Origin: Latrodectus hesperus
Lineage: Eukaryota; Arthropoda; Arachnida; Araneae; Theridiidae
DNA: 64,000 nucleotides
Assembly (NCBI GenBank): GCA_037975125.1
Contig: CM075851.1
Span: 77,057,063-77,121,062 of the forward strand
Reading direction: 5' to 3'
Below, in pieces: positions 35,130-47,339 of the stretch. The position numbers and the translations under genes were made by a program. Below the pieces are notes generated by a model. The model had not been told where the DNA came from and made no database searches. It saw only the letters and a list, made by a program, of their open reading frames with translations. The number at the start of each line of letters is the position of its first letter. Position 1 is the stretch's first letter.

Positions 35130-37540
35130 GTCATAAACTGCATTTCTTGAATAGAGGTGGTCTTTAAACAGCTCCTGTTACTATACGAAACCCTTGCTTA
35201 TGGATAGCTTCAAGTTTCTGAATAACTCCATGATCATCAGACATGGAAACTTTATTACAGTAGTCAAAAAATTCGTTTAATGAAGAGCTTGAAGGTGGTG
35301 TTCAGAGATTACGGTAACTACTCCATTAGCAACCAGCCAGCCTCGTAATAACAGGGTGTCTCAAATAAAAATCAAGAACACAGTCCAAATATTTTGTGTT
35401 ATCTGTTTTTGAAGAGCTGCACCCTGAATTATGATATTAAGTACAAAAAAATGCCTTATTAATGTGATAAACTGGTAAGTGGTTTGAGATAGTTTGATGG
35501 ATATGGTAATATAAGAAAACCAAACACTAATTTTCTTAAGGGTATTGTATTTATTCTCCCCTGTATAATTTTCCATCCCTAACCCCCATTGCCAGTTCGT
35601 TGGCAATTAAAGCCTTTCTGATCCCAGAGCCACACTCCAAGGTGTTGTTTAGATCATTAACATAGACATTAATAAATTATATAGGGTTCATGACAGCGAA
35701 TTGAGGGAATCACAACATCATTTGTTTGTAATTAGAGTAAGCCTTACCGTATTTCACTGCATAAAAGAGTTGGTCACGGAAATTCCTTAACTGGATCATC
35801 ATATTTTCACTGAAACCCAAATACATTAGCTCAAAAAACAACCTATATTGCATATGCGGACGAAAAGCTAACAAATATCGAGTTCAATATTTTGACTTAA
35901 GTCTTCTGTCGGGAAGTGGACTGAAAGTGAAGGATAATGGCCTTTATAGTCATTATAAAACATCATAGCTCCCCACAATCCATTTTTTATTGCAATGATT
36001 ATTCGCTCCATAATTTTTGAAAGTAAATTAATATAGACTATCAATCTGTAACTGTTGATTTGATTTGAAATCATATACTGTTTATGTAAAGCTAATGCAA
36101 CAGCTGTTTTATAAGTAGATGGAACATTAGAGAGCCAGATTCTATTTATCAATTTTACAACTCCTATAGTTGCCATGGAACTACAGACTAAAGTGAAACC
36201 CTTGGATGATAGATGTAATAGAAATGCTATGATTCTTGTTGAAAGAATCTTAAGAAGAAAGAAATATTTTCTACGAAATTACTGCCCATCGGTTGAGAGA
36301 CTAAGAACCCATAGATCATTTCTTTCAATTATAGATGATCTCTATGGCACTTATGATGTCCCTACCAAAGATCGCCAGGTTTTTCCAGGAAAATGAAATC
36401 CTGTTGTGGACTTAGAAAGGCTTGAGGTACATCTAGATCTTTTTTGGGGAGTTAAGAAACAGTACACACTACAAAGTTGATAAGTGCTGCTCTGGCTACA
36501 ATTCATAGTAGATACCCTTCGTAGAATTGACACCAGATTTTCACAGACATTTCTGCAGAAAATGCTATAAAAATGCTGGTGATGGAGTGTATTCTAAAGA
36601 TTTAAGTATAATCTGCCCATGTGGAAATAGTGCAATAATTTCAATGGCGAGCTTGCTCTCATATAGCTCTTGCAATTGACAAATTAAAAAGCATCCATGC
36701 TCAAAAAATTGTCTTCCTTGTTGATTCACAAGCTATTAGTCTCTCACTTACTAATCCAAATTATAATAATAGTACATTAGTCCATTCTTGCAGAATGCAG
36801 CTGTATGAACTCATTGAAATCAAGGACCATGTTATACTTTTATGGATGCTTTTGGTTTGGTAACCTCACCATGTTTTTGGAAATGAGCAGGCAGACAGAC
36901 TTGTGAAAGCTGGTTCCCTTATGATCCAGCCAAATCCCCCCTTGCCTTTGCATAACATCAAAAGTGTAATCCTCGGTAAAATAAAGGATGACAGAGTTTC
37001 CCTTTATGTTGACGTGGCTTTGGACAGGCAGTGGAAAACTACTTGATGAGAACAATAAAATCCCTTTACCATGATCTGTTGGTGTCACTTGTTCCTGGGT
37101 GACAACTGGACACGACTATCTGCAAATGTATTTGAATCGAATATGTGTAATGGACTCTGCTCGTTGTGCATTCTGCAATGATGGTGATATGGATGCCGAT
37201 CACCTCAAGAATTGCCCTGAAGTTTTAAAGTTTAGAACTGACAACTCTTTTGAGGCTACTAAAGGACTTTATTCTTGTTATTATAATTGTTCATCTTTTT
37301 ATTGGGCTGCTCGTCGATTATTGGCAGAGATGCCGAGGACGGGAGTAGAATAAGAAAATTATCAATTTCAGAAACATATACTGTGTACTGGGTCTAAATT
37401 TCTGTATAAATTTTGGGTAAATGCAATCCGGACCAGGACTCTTCCCATTTTTAAGAACTTTTATACAGTCCACGAGTTCATATTTAGTAAAATCGGCATC
37501 AAGCACACATTGGGAAGATGTAAAGTCAGACACAGCTTTG
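35130..37540 (-). pseudogene. LINE reverse-transcriptase domain remnant, split by an insertion
   Basis: From the right: ELVDCIKVLKNGKSPGPD (NGKSPGPD at 37428-37451) is the first conserved reverse-transcriptase block. It continues IYPKFIQKFRPSTQYMFLKLI up to the insertion. After the insertion: NRIWLSNVPSTYKTAVA, then SYRLIVYINLLSKIMERII (about 36004-36060), the SYRPISLxxxxSKIMER block. Below this the frame changes: VALGSERL and surrounding pieces sit where the YADD block belongs, but the Asp pair is not readable. KLEAIHKQGFRIVTGA near 35180-35225 matches the KLExIQNQALRIxTGAF block after the polymerase domain. Stops are numerous. Removing 36156-37358 restores the order of blocks. Confidence 0.85.
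36156..37358 (+). mobile_element. 5'-truncated LINE 3' fragment inserted into the minus-strand LINE
   Basis: 1,203 bp on the opposite strand to its host, flanked by TTATCAATTT at 36146-36155 and 37359-37368. It starts just past the reverse transcriptase: TPIVAMELQTKVKPLDD, then LVERILRRKKYF. RNase H follows: IVFLVDSQAISLSLTNPN (about 36703-36756) with its catalytic Asp block, and GNEQADRL (about 36879-36902). The tail reads VTTGHDYLQMYLNRI and CAFCNDGDMDADHLKNC (CX2CX8HX3C, 37165-37215), ending at a TAA at 37351-37353 and a short A-rich end. Two stretches remain open (36175-36396 and 37099-37353); stops and shifts separate them. It is related to the LINE tail at 18.2-18.8 kb (both share TTGHDxL or MGHDCL...). 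Confidence 0.9.
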
Positions 37541-37749
37541 GAAATATTTTTCTTTAAAAAATTTTACTTCTCCTCCCTAATCTTGATAAAATATTAATGT
37601 TTTAGAAAAAATGGAATTAAAGCATTAGTAATATTTTTTTATCTGTTAAAATCTTAATAACATCCCTAAATTTAGTCTTAAAAATACGGAAGCTATTAGC
37701 CTTCCATTCCATCTGCACTGAGGTTTGTTATAACTGACATTATTAATAC

Positions 37750-38430
37750 TAGAAGAAAACAGTTTTATTGTTATGATAATTATTCTATGTCATGAACCAT
37801 GATCGTAGATGACTTTTCTTTTGGTAAAGGAATGAAATTATCTGATAACATCGTTATGTTGTTAGGATTAGTAAGGCTACTGTTATAAAAAAAATAAGGA
37901 CATAAATCCGAAAAGTGGTATACAAGTTTTAGACAGGCAGAGATCATTAATCCTGAAACACTTTGCCTGCACTATTGTAGTCAGAAATGTTTCCTACAGT
38001 AATATGTGCATTGAACTTTTGCATTAGCACAATCTTTCTAGAAAAGGAAAGGGTATCAAAAGATACTGCATTATCATAGGTGAACTGTGCGCATGTAACT
38101 TTTAAAATGGGCATTTTTCCAATATTAGTGCAAACCAACTCAGCGCCTATGACACAGTCTAAGTCAATAATAGAAGGGTAAAAGAAGGTATAAAAGTTTG
38201 CTTCATACCCACAAGTATATCACTAGCAATCTTTCTTGACTTGGGTATTACATTCAAGGAATATCCAGAAAAATCTGTTAAATTTCAAAGATTCCAAAGG
38301 CAAATTAGTTTCAACAATAGATTATTCATCAACACTCTCCTCAACTAAAGTGGTTTGAAGTTGAGTTCATTTTCCGTGGGCAAGACTACCATTATTTCAC
38401 TGAAATACACTTAACAATTTATACATGTTG
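37750..38430 (-). pseudogene. LINE apurinic-like endonuclease domain remnant
   Basis: In LINEs this domain nicks the target DNA to prime reverse transcription. Minus-strand reading across frames gives, in order: VFQ*NNGSL (like the N-terminal QWNxxGL block), LQTTLVEESVDE, FSGYSLNVIPKSRKIASDIL (like the GYxxxRxDRxxxxGG block), then NAHITVGNISDYNSAGKVFQD at about 37950-38010 (like DFNAHHxxWG...NxxGxxL), and finally KVIYDHGS*H near 37786-37815. That last piece is the W..GSDH catalytic block with its Asp codon changed to a stop. Several frame changes; no function possible. Confidence 0.72.
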
Positions 38431-38446
38431 CTAGAAAGAGAATCCC

Positions 38447-39021
38447 TCCCAAGTCCTACTGTTTGCCTCATCGTGGCGGGAGGGTGACCCTGGGCGGAAT
38501 GGGCGAAGTACGTCGGGAGTTTACTCCTGGTAGGGCCACCCAAGGCGTGAAGGCCATTCTATTATGCCTAGCTAAATATCAGTAGGCGAAGGAGCCAAGA
38601 TAGACTTCTACCTCCTGGTGCTCCGGGCCTTGGTCTAACAGAAGCTGTACATTTCCTCTCCAATGACTTCGTTGACTGTTGATTTTGATGCTGCATCGTT
38701 CGTCGCGCAGACTAATCAGGGACGCGCTCGAGGTTTAGGTTCCTCCCGTGTGACAGACGTACCCGGACTGTTCTCTCAAGACTTGCTAGCGGTCATATTA
38801 AGTGCCTCACTTTCACCGAGGGCAGGAAAACTTTCGTCACCTGCACCAAGTGCCAAAATCATCAGGCTTCTCCTGAACATCTTTTGGATTGCATGGGTCT
38901 CTCTAGAGAGGATCTCTTTAGCAATCCTCTTTTAGTCTTCGACTTCCTTACAGTTAACGAACTCGTGGATCTAGTCTGACTCCGTCAGACATGGAGGATA
39001 AGCAACAACAACAACAACAAC
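38447..39021 (+). mobile_element. 575-bp composite LINE-derived element with (CAA)n tail
   Basis: Inserted in the 5' part of the minus-strand LINE. Flanks: AGAAAGAGAATCCC (38433-38446) and AGAAATAGAATTCCC (39022-39036), an imperfect target duplication. It is GC-rich compared with its surroundings. A leader of about 200 bp is followed by an open frame from 38663 (MTSLTVDFDAASF). The 3' part encodes CTKCQNHQASPEHLLDC (CX2CX8HX3C, 38842-38892), then LSREDLFSNPLLVFDFL and a stop near 38980: the C-terminal end of a LINE ORF2. A perfect 7-bp hairpin (38974-38990, GTCTGAC-TCC-GTCAGAC) and (CAA)n close the element. No endonuclease, polymerase or RNase H. Same plan as the element at 15.18-15.99 kb, but another family. 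Confidence 0.82.
38663..38935 (+). pseudogene. Open frame of the 575-bp composite element
   Basis: 90 codons starting MTSLTVDFDAAS. The first ~55 residues have no recognised domain. The end of this frame overlaps the LINE tail motif, which is read in a different frame (CTKCQNH..., codons from 38842), so the last third is the wrong frame, as expected if a deletion joined two LINE regions out of register. It may be the start of a LINE ORF1. No known function. Confidence 0.35.
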
Positions 39022-39140
39022 AGAAATAGAATTCCCAATTTCTCAAAATAGTTCAGAAATACAAGGAAGGAACATACGATTTAGTGTTGCCTAGGATGCA
39101 CTAGAAAGAAGCCTGCTACTTTGCACCCTCGTAAATTAAG

Positions 39141-42100
39141 ATGACTCTTAATGTTTTTTTTAATTATTATTTATTAAAATTGTAATATACTTACGTAAAA
39201 TAAAGTTCATGACATAAAAATAAATGCAACTTTTTAATGAAAATGCTTAATTTCCTAATTCCAAAGCATCATATATTTTGCAGAATTAAATATCTATATT
39301 ATATATACACATACATTAGCATAAAATAGTATGTATGTAATTGGATGCTTTGATGCGTATTTTCCAAGCTCTGTATTATATATCCTATTGCTTGCTTAAG
39401 ATTATATTTTGTAAAAAAATGCTGCACAAGCAAATAATTTCGAAGAAAGCATTATGCAGAGATTAACATATGAGAAATTAAACGAATTTCACTTCAGTGA
39501 AAACTTTCATTTTAGTGATGATATAAATATTAGTAAATATTTATAAACTTTAGTGTCAAATCAATCTGAAAGCAGTCATGGAATTATTCTATTATAAGAT
39601 GTTATTCATTTATGATCCAGGATTCTGTGTGCTGAATAATATTCAATATAGTAGTCATATGAAATTCAATAAAGTATTGAACTTCAAGAATATTTGGTAT
39701 ATTTTTTCATAAATTTTAGAGAATAAATTACAATGAAATGTCAAAGAAATTAGCTTAATTTAGTCAGTCATTTATCAATTTTCTCACAAGTGAGTGAACT
39801 CAGTATGCATTTACATTTCATTCAAAATTTGAAAACTCGTATTTTCTGAATTCTAAACATTAAAAAACCCCCTCTAAAATCAAAGGGTTCTTTTGATCAA
39901 TTAAAAACAAGATTTTGACCATTCCGTTTTAAGAATGGCAGCTATAGATTTGATATCATCTTGAGGTTATAATTTTCCGTACAATAATGTGAAAATTGTG
40001 ATAATTAGAAACATATAATATTAAATCAGAAACAGATTTTATTCATAAATAATTATATGTCAAAAACAATTATATGTAAAAAAATTTTAATGTCATGCAA
40101 ATGCAAATGAAATATTTTTACTTGAATATATCTTGCTCTATTTTATTTAAAAAAATATGATTAAAGAAACGAAATTGCTTTAATTAAAATTTATTTTATT
40201 TTCTTAAAACGTATTATTTAACAATTTTTTGTAATAGCTAACTAATTTATAAATGACCATCATAATATTAACACAATTATTAATTAAGTGCGAATTTGTT
40301 GCTCGTACTAAAAATAAAAATTTACACTACATATGTTTTGCATTTAGAAAGCATGTTATTTCATCTGGCAAGTTATACACATGAATAATATAAACAATTT
40401 TAAGCAAACTATATTTAGGAGAAATTCAAAATACACAATTAAGAAAATGTCCATATAAAACACTTGGTGTCAATACCCAAAAATTTAAAAATTTAAACTT
40501 AGCCAATATATTCTTTTCCTTCACCGGAAGCAATTTAAACTAAAAATAAACGCATTTAAAATTTGCTTAAAAGTGTTAAGGTTTATGCCTGCAAACCTAA
40601 CTGTACTTCGCTGAAGAATTTCTTAAAAATGTAAATTTGATGAAATATATCAATTGGTAGACAATAAATAACTGCTGTTAAGAAAGTTCATAGAAGGAAC
40701 TACTATGTAGCGAATTTAAATAGAAGCAAACCGATGCATATGCTTTTTTTTCTAACTAGCAGAACATAAAAGATATATTAATGAACAAAAGAAGAAAAGC
40801 CAATAGTAAACAAAAAAATAAATGTAAATTCTTATTTTCAAGTATTCGCTGATTCAATTGCATTGATCATATAACAGAGATACTTTACATTTACATAATT
40901 TTTATGATAAATTGGTTTTCTTTTTGATCTCATAATCTAAGATGAAATCTCAAAGCTAAGAATATAATATAACTTTAAAATCAATCATGTGTCTGAAAAT
41001 CAAAGTTAGTACAATTATGGGCTTGTGATTTCTTTTGTAGAATATGTATTCAATTCTTGCAAGGAAATCCCAATATCACTTTTTATTTTCCTTTGAAATA
41101 ATTCTTATTATTAACAAATAATTAATTGAATTATGATAGTATTTTAGATTTTGGTATTCTTTTTACACAATTTAATGTGATGAAATAACTAAGTTTTCAC
41201 ACACACACTAAATTTGGTAACTGAAATTTAGCTGGTGGTTAAATTTAAATCTATACGATTGCTCAAAAGAAAATCATGAAATTCCCTAAAAAATGCCTTT
41301 AAATCAAGTCAAAGGTTAATGGTTGCAATAATTTACAATTTAAACAGATATTCAATAAGTTTTAATGGAAATTGTGGAAAATTTATGAAAACTATTGCAT
41401 CAGAAATTTCATAATTTTCTGTACATTCCAGTATTGGACACACTTTACTTGAATGTACGGACATCAACCATCTCTTTGAACCACTGAAGTAACCAGACTT
41501 CAGTCCACTTGCTTTCAATTAATAGTAAGCAGAAAGTAAGTCTATCTTATATGACTGTATATTTTCCTGTAAATTGGCTGTGCATTTTCACATTCTAAAG
41601 TATGTGAAACATAATGTAAAATTTTAAAATTCAATATAAAGTTTAATAGACCAATATTTTCAACAGCTATTTATTTTTTGCATATTTATTAAAATTACAG
41701 GCGAATATCTTTAGCATATAAAACGAAAAATGCAAAATATATTCTAAAATTGATTCAAAACATTGTGTGAAAAAGCAATTTTATTTTTAGGGGACTCAAA
41801 TGCTTATACATTTTCATGAAAATTTTGATAAAAATATAAGTGCTTTTCAGTATGACTGCTTTATAAAATTGTTATCAATTATACCATTAATATAAGTTAT
41901 CAAATTGTAAATATTTTATATAGAAAAATAAATTGTTTCCATGAAAATTTGCTCATAGTTAGTTTTTTTTTAATTTTACTTATTTAATTTATTATATATT
42001 TTTTACTTATACATGTATTTTTATTTGAAAATATAATTCATGACAAATATATTACAATTGAGGTAAATATTTAATGAATAATACCATAAACTTCATATTG

Positions 42101-45100
42101 TATTTTAATATATAAATTCATTTTACTAAATTATAAAATTAAGGCCTTGAAAAAAATATTACTGTTATTAAAAAACAGCTACCTGTGCAATCAATATCTA
42201 AGGACAATATTGTGATATTATTTTCTAATGTTGGTCATTAATTATTCCTTTGAGAATAGTTGACAAAATTGAGTTATAAAAATATTAGCAGTATAAAGCA
42301 TCCAGATAAAATATACAACAACCTATAATTTGAATATGGAAAATATTAATGTATGATGTAATTTTATAACAACAAAGTTATAAGTTATATTGCTGTTGTA
42401 AACTTATAGTAAGGATTAAATTGTCTAGTTATGAAATAGCACTTTATTTATATTATTCAGTGCATACATAAAATTTGCCTAGTATTTCAGTAAATGTCTT
42501 TTAAATATATTTGAATATTTTAAAATGTTTTATTATGTCAATTTTTTAAAATTATTACATTCCCTTTTTGTTCGTTTATGGCTCATGTGTCAAAATATTA
42601 TAGTAAATTCTTATATTTAGTAAGTTCTCAGTTATTTCTTTATACTTTCCTACATTAATAAAATCCATAATGTGACATTTTGTTTCGGATATTGGTCAAT
42701 AAAAAGTCCACAAACTATTCACTTTTGCTTCCTATTTATTTCTTACTTTACACATTAATTTCGCTTTCAAATTCAGAACATTTAATTAATGTTATATAAT
42801 TTCAATAGTGTGTTTGAAATATTTTATTTTCAATAACTCACACACATATAGAACAGGGGAATATTCTTTAGTTTAGTTGGAAATATATTAATAATACAAA
42901 ACAATATCTTCAAATAATTTAATATTTATACATAATGCACAATTTGAATTAAAAAATACATTGAACATTATAATTCAATACAAATATATGATTAATTTGC
43001 TGAATTTGTATGATAAATGTAATAATACATTTTCCTTGAATATAATTGAGGATTAAAAAATAATTTTAAGTAAAAGTGAAAAGAATTCTGAAAGAAATTC
43101 TCAATACGAAGCATTTTATAGCCAAGTTTTTCTTATTAAATTCTACAACTTTACTCTAAAAATTGTGCTCTAGTTTTCTAAAATTTATTTTGAATGTTCT
43201 TAAAATTTACACATTTTTTCGAAATTATAATATACGGCAATTCTTTCTATATCTATAAAGTAACAAGAAAGTTATGAAGCATAATTAATGACGTTCATGA
43301 ATAGATGTGAATCAAAATTTATTTTCCCATTTCTAAATAAATATAATAATATTTCAACTTACTAACAGAAAAATTGAGCTACTTCTTTATTTGCTTAATA
43401 GTCATTAATGTATTATTAACAACAAATTTATGATAACGACCTTATGTGTATTTCCTTAGAGTTATGTGAACAAAACCGATTTAACGATAATTGCAAACAT
43501 GCTTATTAAATGAATTAAAAACCCTATAGCAAATGATTTCGAACATTTTTTCTGAACGTTTTTAATATGTAATTTTTTAAGACATTTATTGAATAAACTA
43601 ACAAATTCATTGCAAATACGTGTATTTACTCGAATATTTTGTGTTTAGTCTTACTAAATCTGACGACAACCATCATTTTTCTTGATAAATGAAGTAAACG
43701 AGTTTGAAGATAAAAGTAACATTTGAGAAATGACTTTAGAAATGATAACAAATCATGTTTGGTTTAAAGCATTGTCACTGATTTTGAAAACACTAGAGAA
43801 TAGAAAAGTTTAAGTTTAGAAAAGAATAACATTGTTTGATGCTAACGGAAATGAAAATAAATGAACAACAATAAAAATAATCAGGATGAAGAAATACTGT
43901 AACTCATTGAAAAAAAAACATTCATCTTCTCTCATAGAATTCCAGGTTTTGTTTTGAACACCGAGATTTATAGCTGCATTGAAAAGGAAATGTTTTTTCT
44001 CAGATTTATGTAACACCATTAAAATGATTACAATATAAAGTGAAGTAATTATAATACAAATTAAATAATATTTTAAAGGTTCCCACTGATATAACTCATT
44101 TTTATTGTATGTTTTATATATGATTAGATAATCGATACTATAGGGTATTTAAAAATCTGAATGAAATTTAGAGTATAATCTACACAGTTTTGTGATAGAA
44201 TTTAAACTACGATTTCTTAGCAAATTTAATAACTCTTTCTAAGTAATTTATACAGAAATATTAAAAAATAATGTTACACATAAGTCATGTGAATAAAAAG
44301 TTATTTATAGTTTAATTTAAATTCCATACTTTTTCTTAGAAATTTGATTTATTTATAATATTGACAAAGTCTCTAAAAGTGATATTTTGATTGTATTGTT
44401 TCAAAAAATTATTTCAATGAATTCCAGATTTTATACAAATCGCGATTCATTATACAGCAGATATTTTCTTTGATTTGCATCTTACAAAATAAAAATATTT
44501 TTTTCAACAATAAAAATAAAACTCATTTTCAAATATTGCATAGTACCCTATAGATAAACTAAAGAGATAATGTTAAATAATTTTGCAAAATTATGCCTTG
44601 ATTTTATATTATTTCAGATTTCAGTACCAGGAGACATGCTCATGTTATTTTAAAACATCTCTAAAAGTATGAAGCATTTATTTATAAATCCAATTCAAAT
44701 TAAATGATAATATTATAATGTCAGTCAATTTTAAATTCATTTTTAAAAGATATTAGCAAATAGCATAAGCAATGCTGTTTAAATACTACTAGCTATTACA
44801 AATTCGGAAATTAAAGTAGACATTCTTGAAGAAGAAATATTACCATATTAAAATATAAAAAAATTGTTCTAGCTTAGCTATTTTTAAAGTTTTTAACGGT
44901 GCTTAATCTATTTGCTTAAGCTTGTTTCCACCTAAGATTAAAATAACATTAAATAATACAACAGGTAAAAAACTTTGAAAATTATTTTCTACCAAGAAAA
45001 TGGACAAATGTGGTTATGAATATTGATTGTGAATAAAAGATTTTGAATAATATGTCTAAAGATATAATACATTCAAATATTGTTCCAATTCAATCATAAA

Positions 45101-47048
45101 TTATTTAGAAAATGTTCTATAATATTAAAATAAGTAAGCAATACTTCAAAACTTGTGCAATATTTTATTAATATTAACTATTCCGACACAAATCATCTTT
45201 TAAAAATACGTGTTATAGTACTTACGGTATTTATATGCTTTTTACGATATCGTTTTTGAAGACTCGTACACTAATATTGTGTCCGTTTATTTAAAATTAT
45301 AAAAAAAAAATTTAATTCAATGAAACGAAGAGTGACTAATTTAATCTATTAATTAAAACAAATACAACATTTTTATGAAATTTCAGTACAATTTTGATAT
45401 GAAGAAGATGCAATTTTATCAGAAATAATATAATTTTCATATTGAATTAAGTTTTTTCTTGAGAAAAAAGCTAGAAATTTCTTTACATATAAAATAATAT
45501 GTATTCCCTCTCTTTTTCTGTTTAAGTTATATTACATATACTCCCACACAATTACCACTATTTTATAGATTTTATCATCAATACTTTGAAATCAATAAGT
45601 AAATGTATAAATGAATTTGAAAATGTTTTCTTTCTTCTGAATATATTTCGCATCTATTTAGTTTTGCCATAAAAACCTACTGTTGAAAAAATATATAAAA
45701 ATATATTATTAGGAATAAAATAATAGAAAATGAAATTTATAACGAATAATAGAGATGTCAAGTAAGCGTCAATCCGTGCTTTGAAGATTACTATTTACTC
45801 CTTTAAATTTGTAATAATATAAGAAATTTTAAATTCACAAATGCAGATTCTTTTTGTAAGTTTCTGTTATTTTGTTTCATGCAAAGTTACTCAAAAAACC
45901 ATTGAAACAGATAGAATGTCATGTCTATGACATTTAAAAAATCAACACAGTGTTTATAACAAATAATGTTTGCCACTCTTACTGCTTTCATAAACAAAAA
46001 AGTCGATAAAATCAGTTCAGGAAAAGAAGTCGACAAAATCAGTTTCTTTTCTTACATATTAAGTTTTACAAATGTTTTGCGTGAGCAAGCAGAGCAATCA
46101 CTTCCTTAAAACTTTTCGTGTTTAACTCTTTTTTAATTATTTTCTTTGAGAATTTAATATTTTCAGAAATATATTAAAACTTAGGAATTATAAAAAATAT
46201 TATAAAAACTTGTAGAATGAAGTAAAATCTTGTGAATTAGCTGATTCATAAGGTTAGGACAAAAATCATATTTCTGTCAATCACTTTTGTTAATAAATGT
46301 TCCAGTTTTTTTTTGTAAGGAATATAATAGAAATGATTATAAAAATAAGTAAGGCATATATAAATCTTACTTTTGTTATGTATAGTTTCAGATAAGCATA
46401 GAAATAGATTTACCATTTAAATGTATATCCGTGTACGGAAAAACTATTCATTACATTAATAATTTTTACTGTGTATACTATTTACTGCAATAATAAGGGC
46501 CAAATTTGTACTTGAAACATTTCAAAACAAAATGTGGGGATTTTGTAAAAATCATAGAGAAAAATATATATGAAATACCAATTTCCTTAAAAGAAATACT
46601 TTCCTTTCAATAATGTCAATGAAAGTTTGATAATAACACTTCATTTCGACTAAATTTCAAATTTATCCGATTACAATTTTTTTGCATTTGCAAATCTTTT
46701 TCAAAGAATAATTAGTATTCTAGTCTTTTAACTGTTTCTGAATTTAAGGAGCTAAATACTTAAAAATAAATGAAAATTAAACTCATATATTGATTAATAT
46801 ATAGTATTTAAAACGATTTTCTGTCATATGATACCGATTCATGTAGTAAGAAATTTTTGATCCGCTGTATGGGGGATTTCCTTTTTAGAATATCCACATT
46901 CTTTTATGTGGTAACCTTTTGGATTCCTGTACAAAAACTTACTACAATTTGGTAAAATTTATTTTAAGGAAATGTTTTTCGAAACACTAGTCAGAATACC
47001 TAAAATGTATGAACATGTGATAATACTCCATATTCATCAAGAAAATTT
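39141..47048. other. AT-rich intergenic DNA, no gene recognised
   Basis: About 7.9 kb without a recognisable gene. A minus-strand 61-codon frame at 41333-41518 (KASGLKSGYFSGSKRWLMS...) lies in a slightly less AT-rich patch and has no match I know. A 17-bp phrase (AGTCGAYAAAATCAGTT) occurs twice 27 bp apart at 46001 and 46028. The minus-strand frame at 43816-44019 has no motif. Confidence 0.68.
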
Positions 47049-47229
<181 letters not shown>

Positions 47230-47339
47230 GAATAGTATATATAACACCATTTAGTTCAAAGAAAGAAACATTTCATTGAGATTGTCAAGTTGTTATCATA
47301 TTTGCAAAACACTAATAAAGTGTAAGTAAATTGGATTTT

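Larger units (their letters stand above)
35085..39140 (-). mobile_element. Degenerate LINE (endonuclease + reverse transcriptase) with two nested insertions
   Basis: The host LINE runs right to left. Upstream material lies at 39022-39140, the endonuclease at about 37750-38430, the first reverse-transcriptase blocks at 37369-37540, the later ones at about 35600-36145, and post-reverse-transcriptase sequence to about 35085. Two plus-strand elements interrupt it: 38447-39021 and 36156-37358. The host coding resumes across the second after one copy of the 10-bp duplication is removed (LKLI then NRIW). RNase H and the 3' end of this copy are absent on the left, so it is truncated or eroded there. 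The domain order places it in the I/R1/Jockey group of non-LTR retrotransposons. Confidence 0.85.

Noticed and set aside
35085..38446. Inversion (for example twin priming) as the cause of the mixed strands
   Set aside because: The 10-bp duplication TTATCAATTT on both sides and the restored LKLI-NRIW reading of the host fit a separate insertion better.
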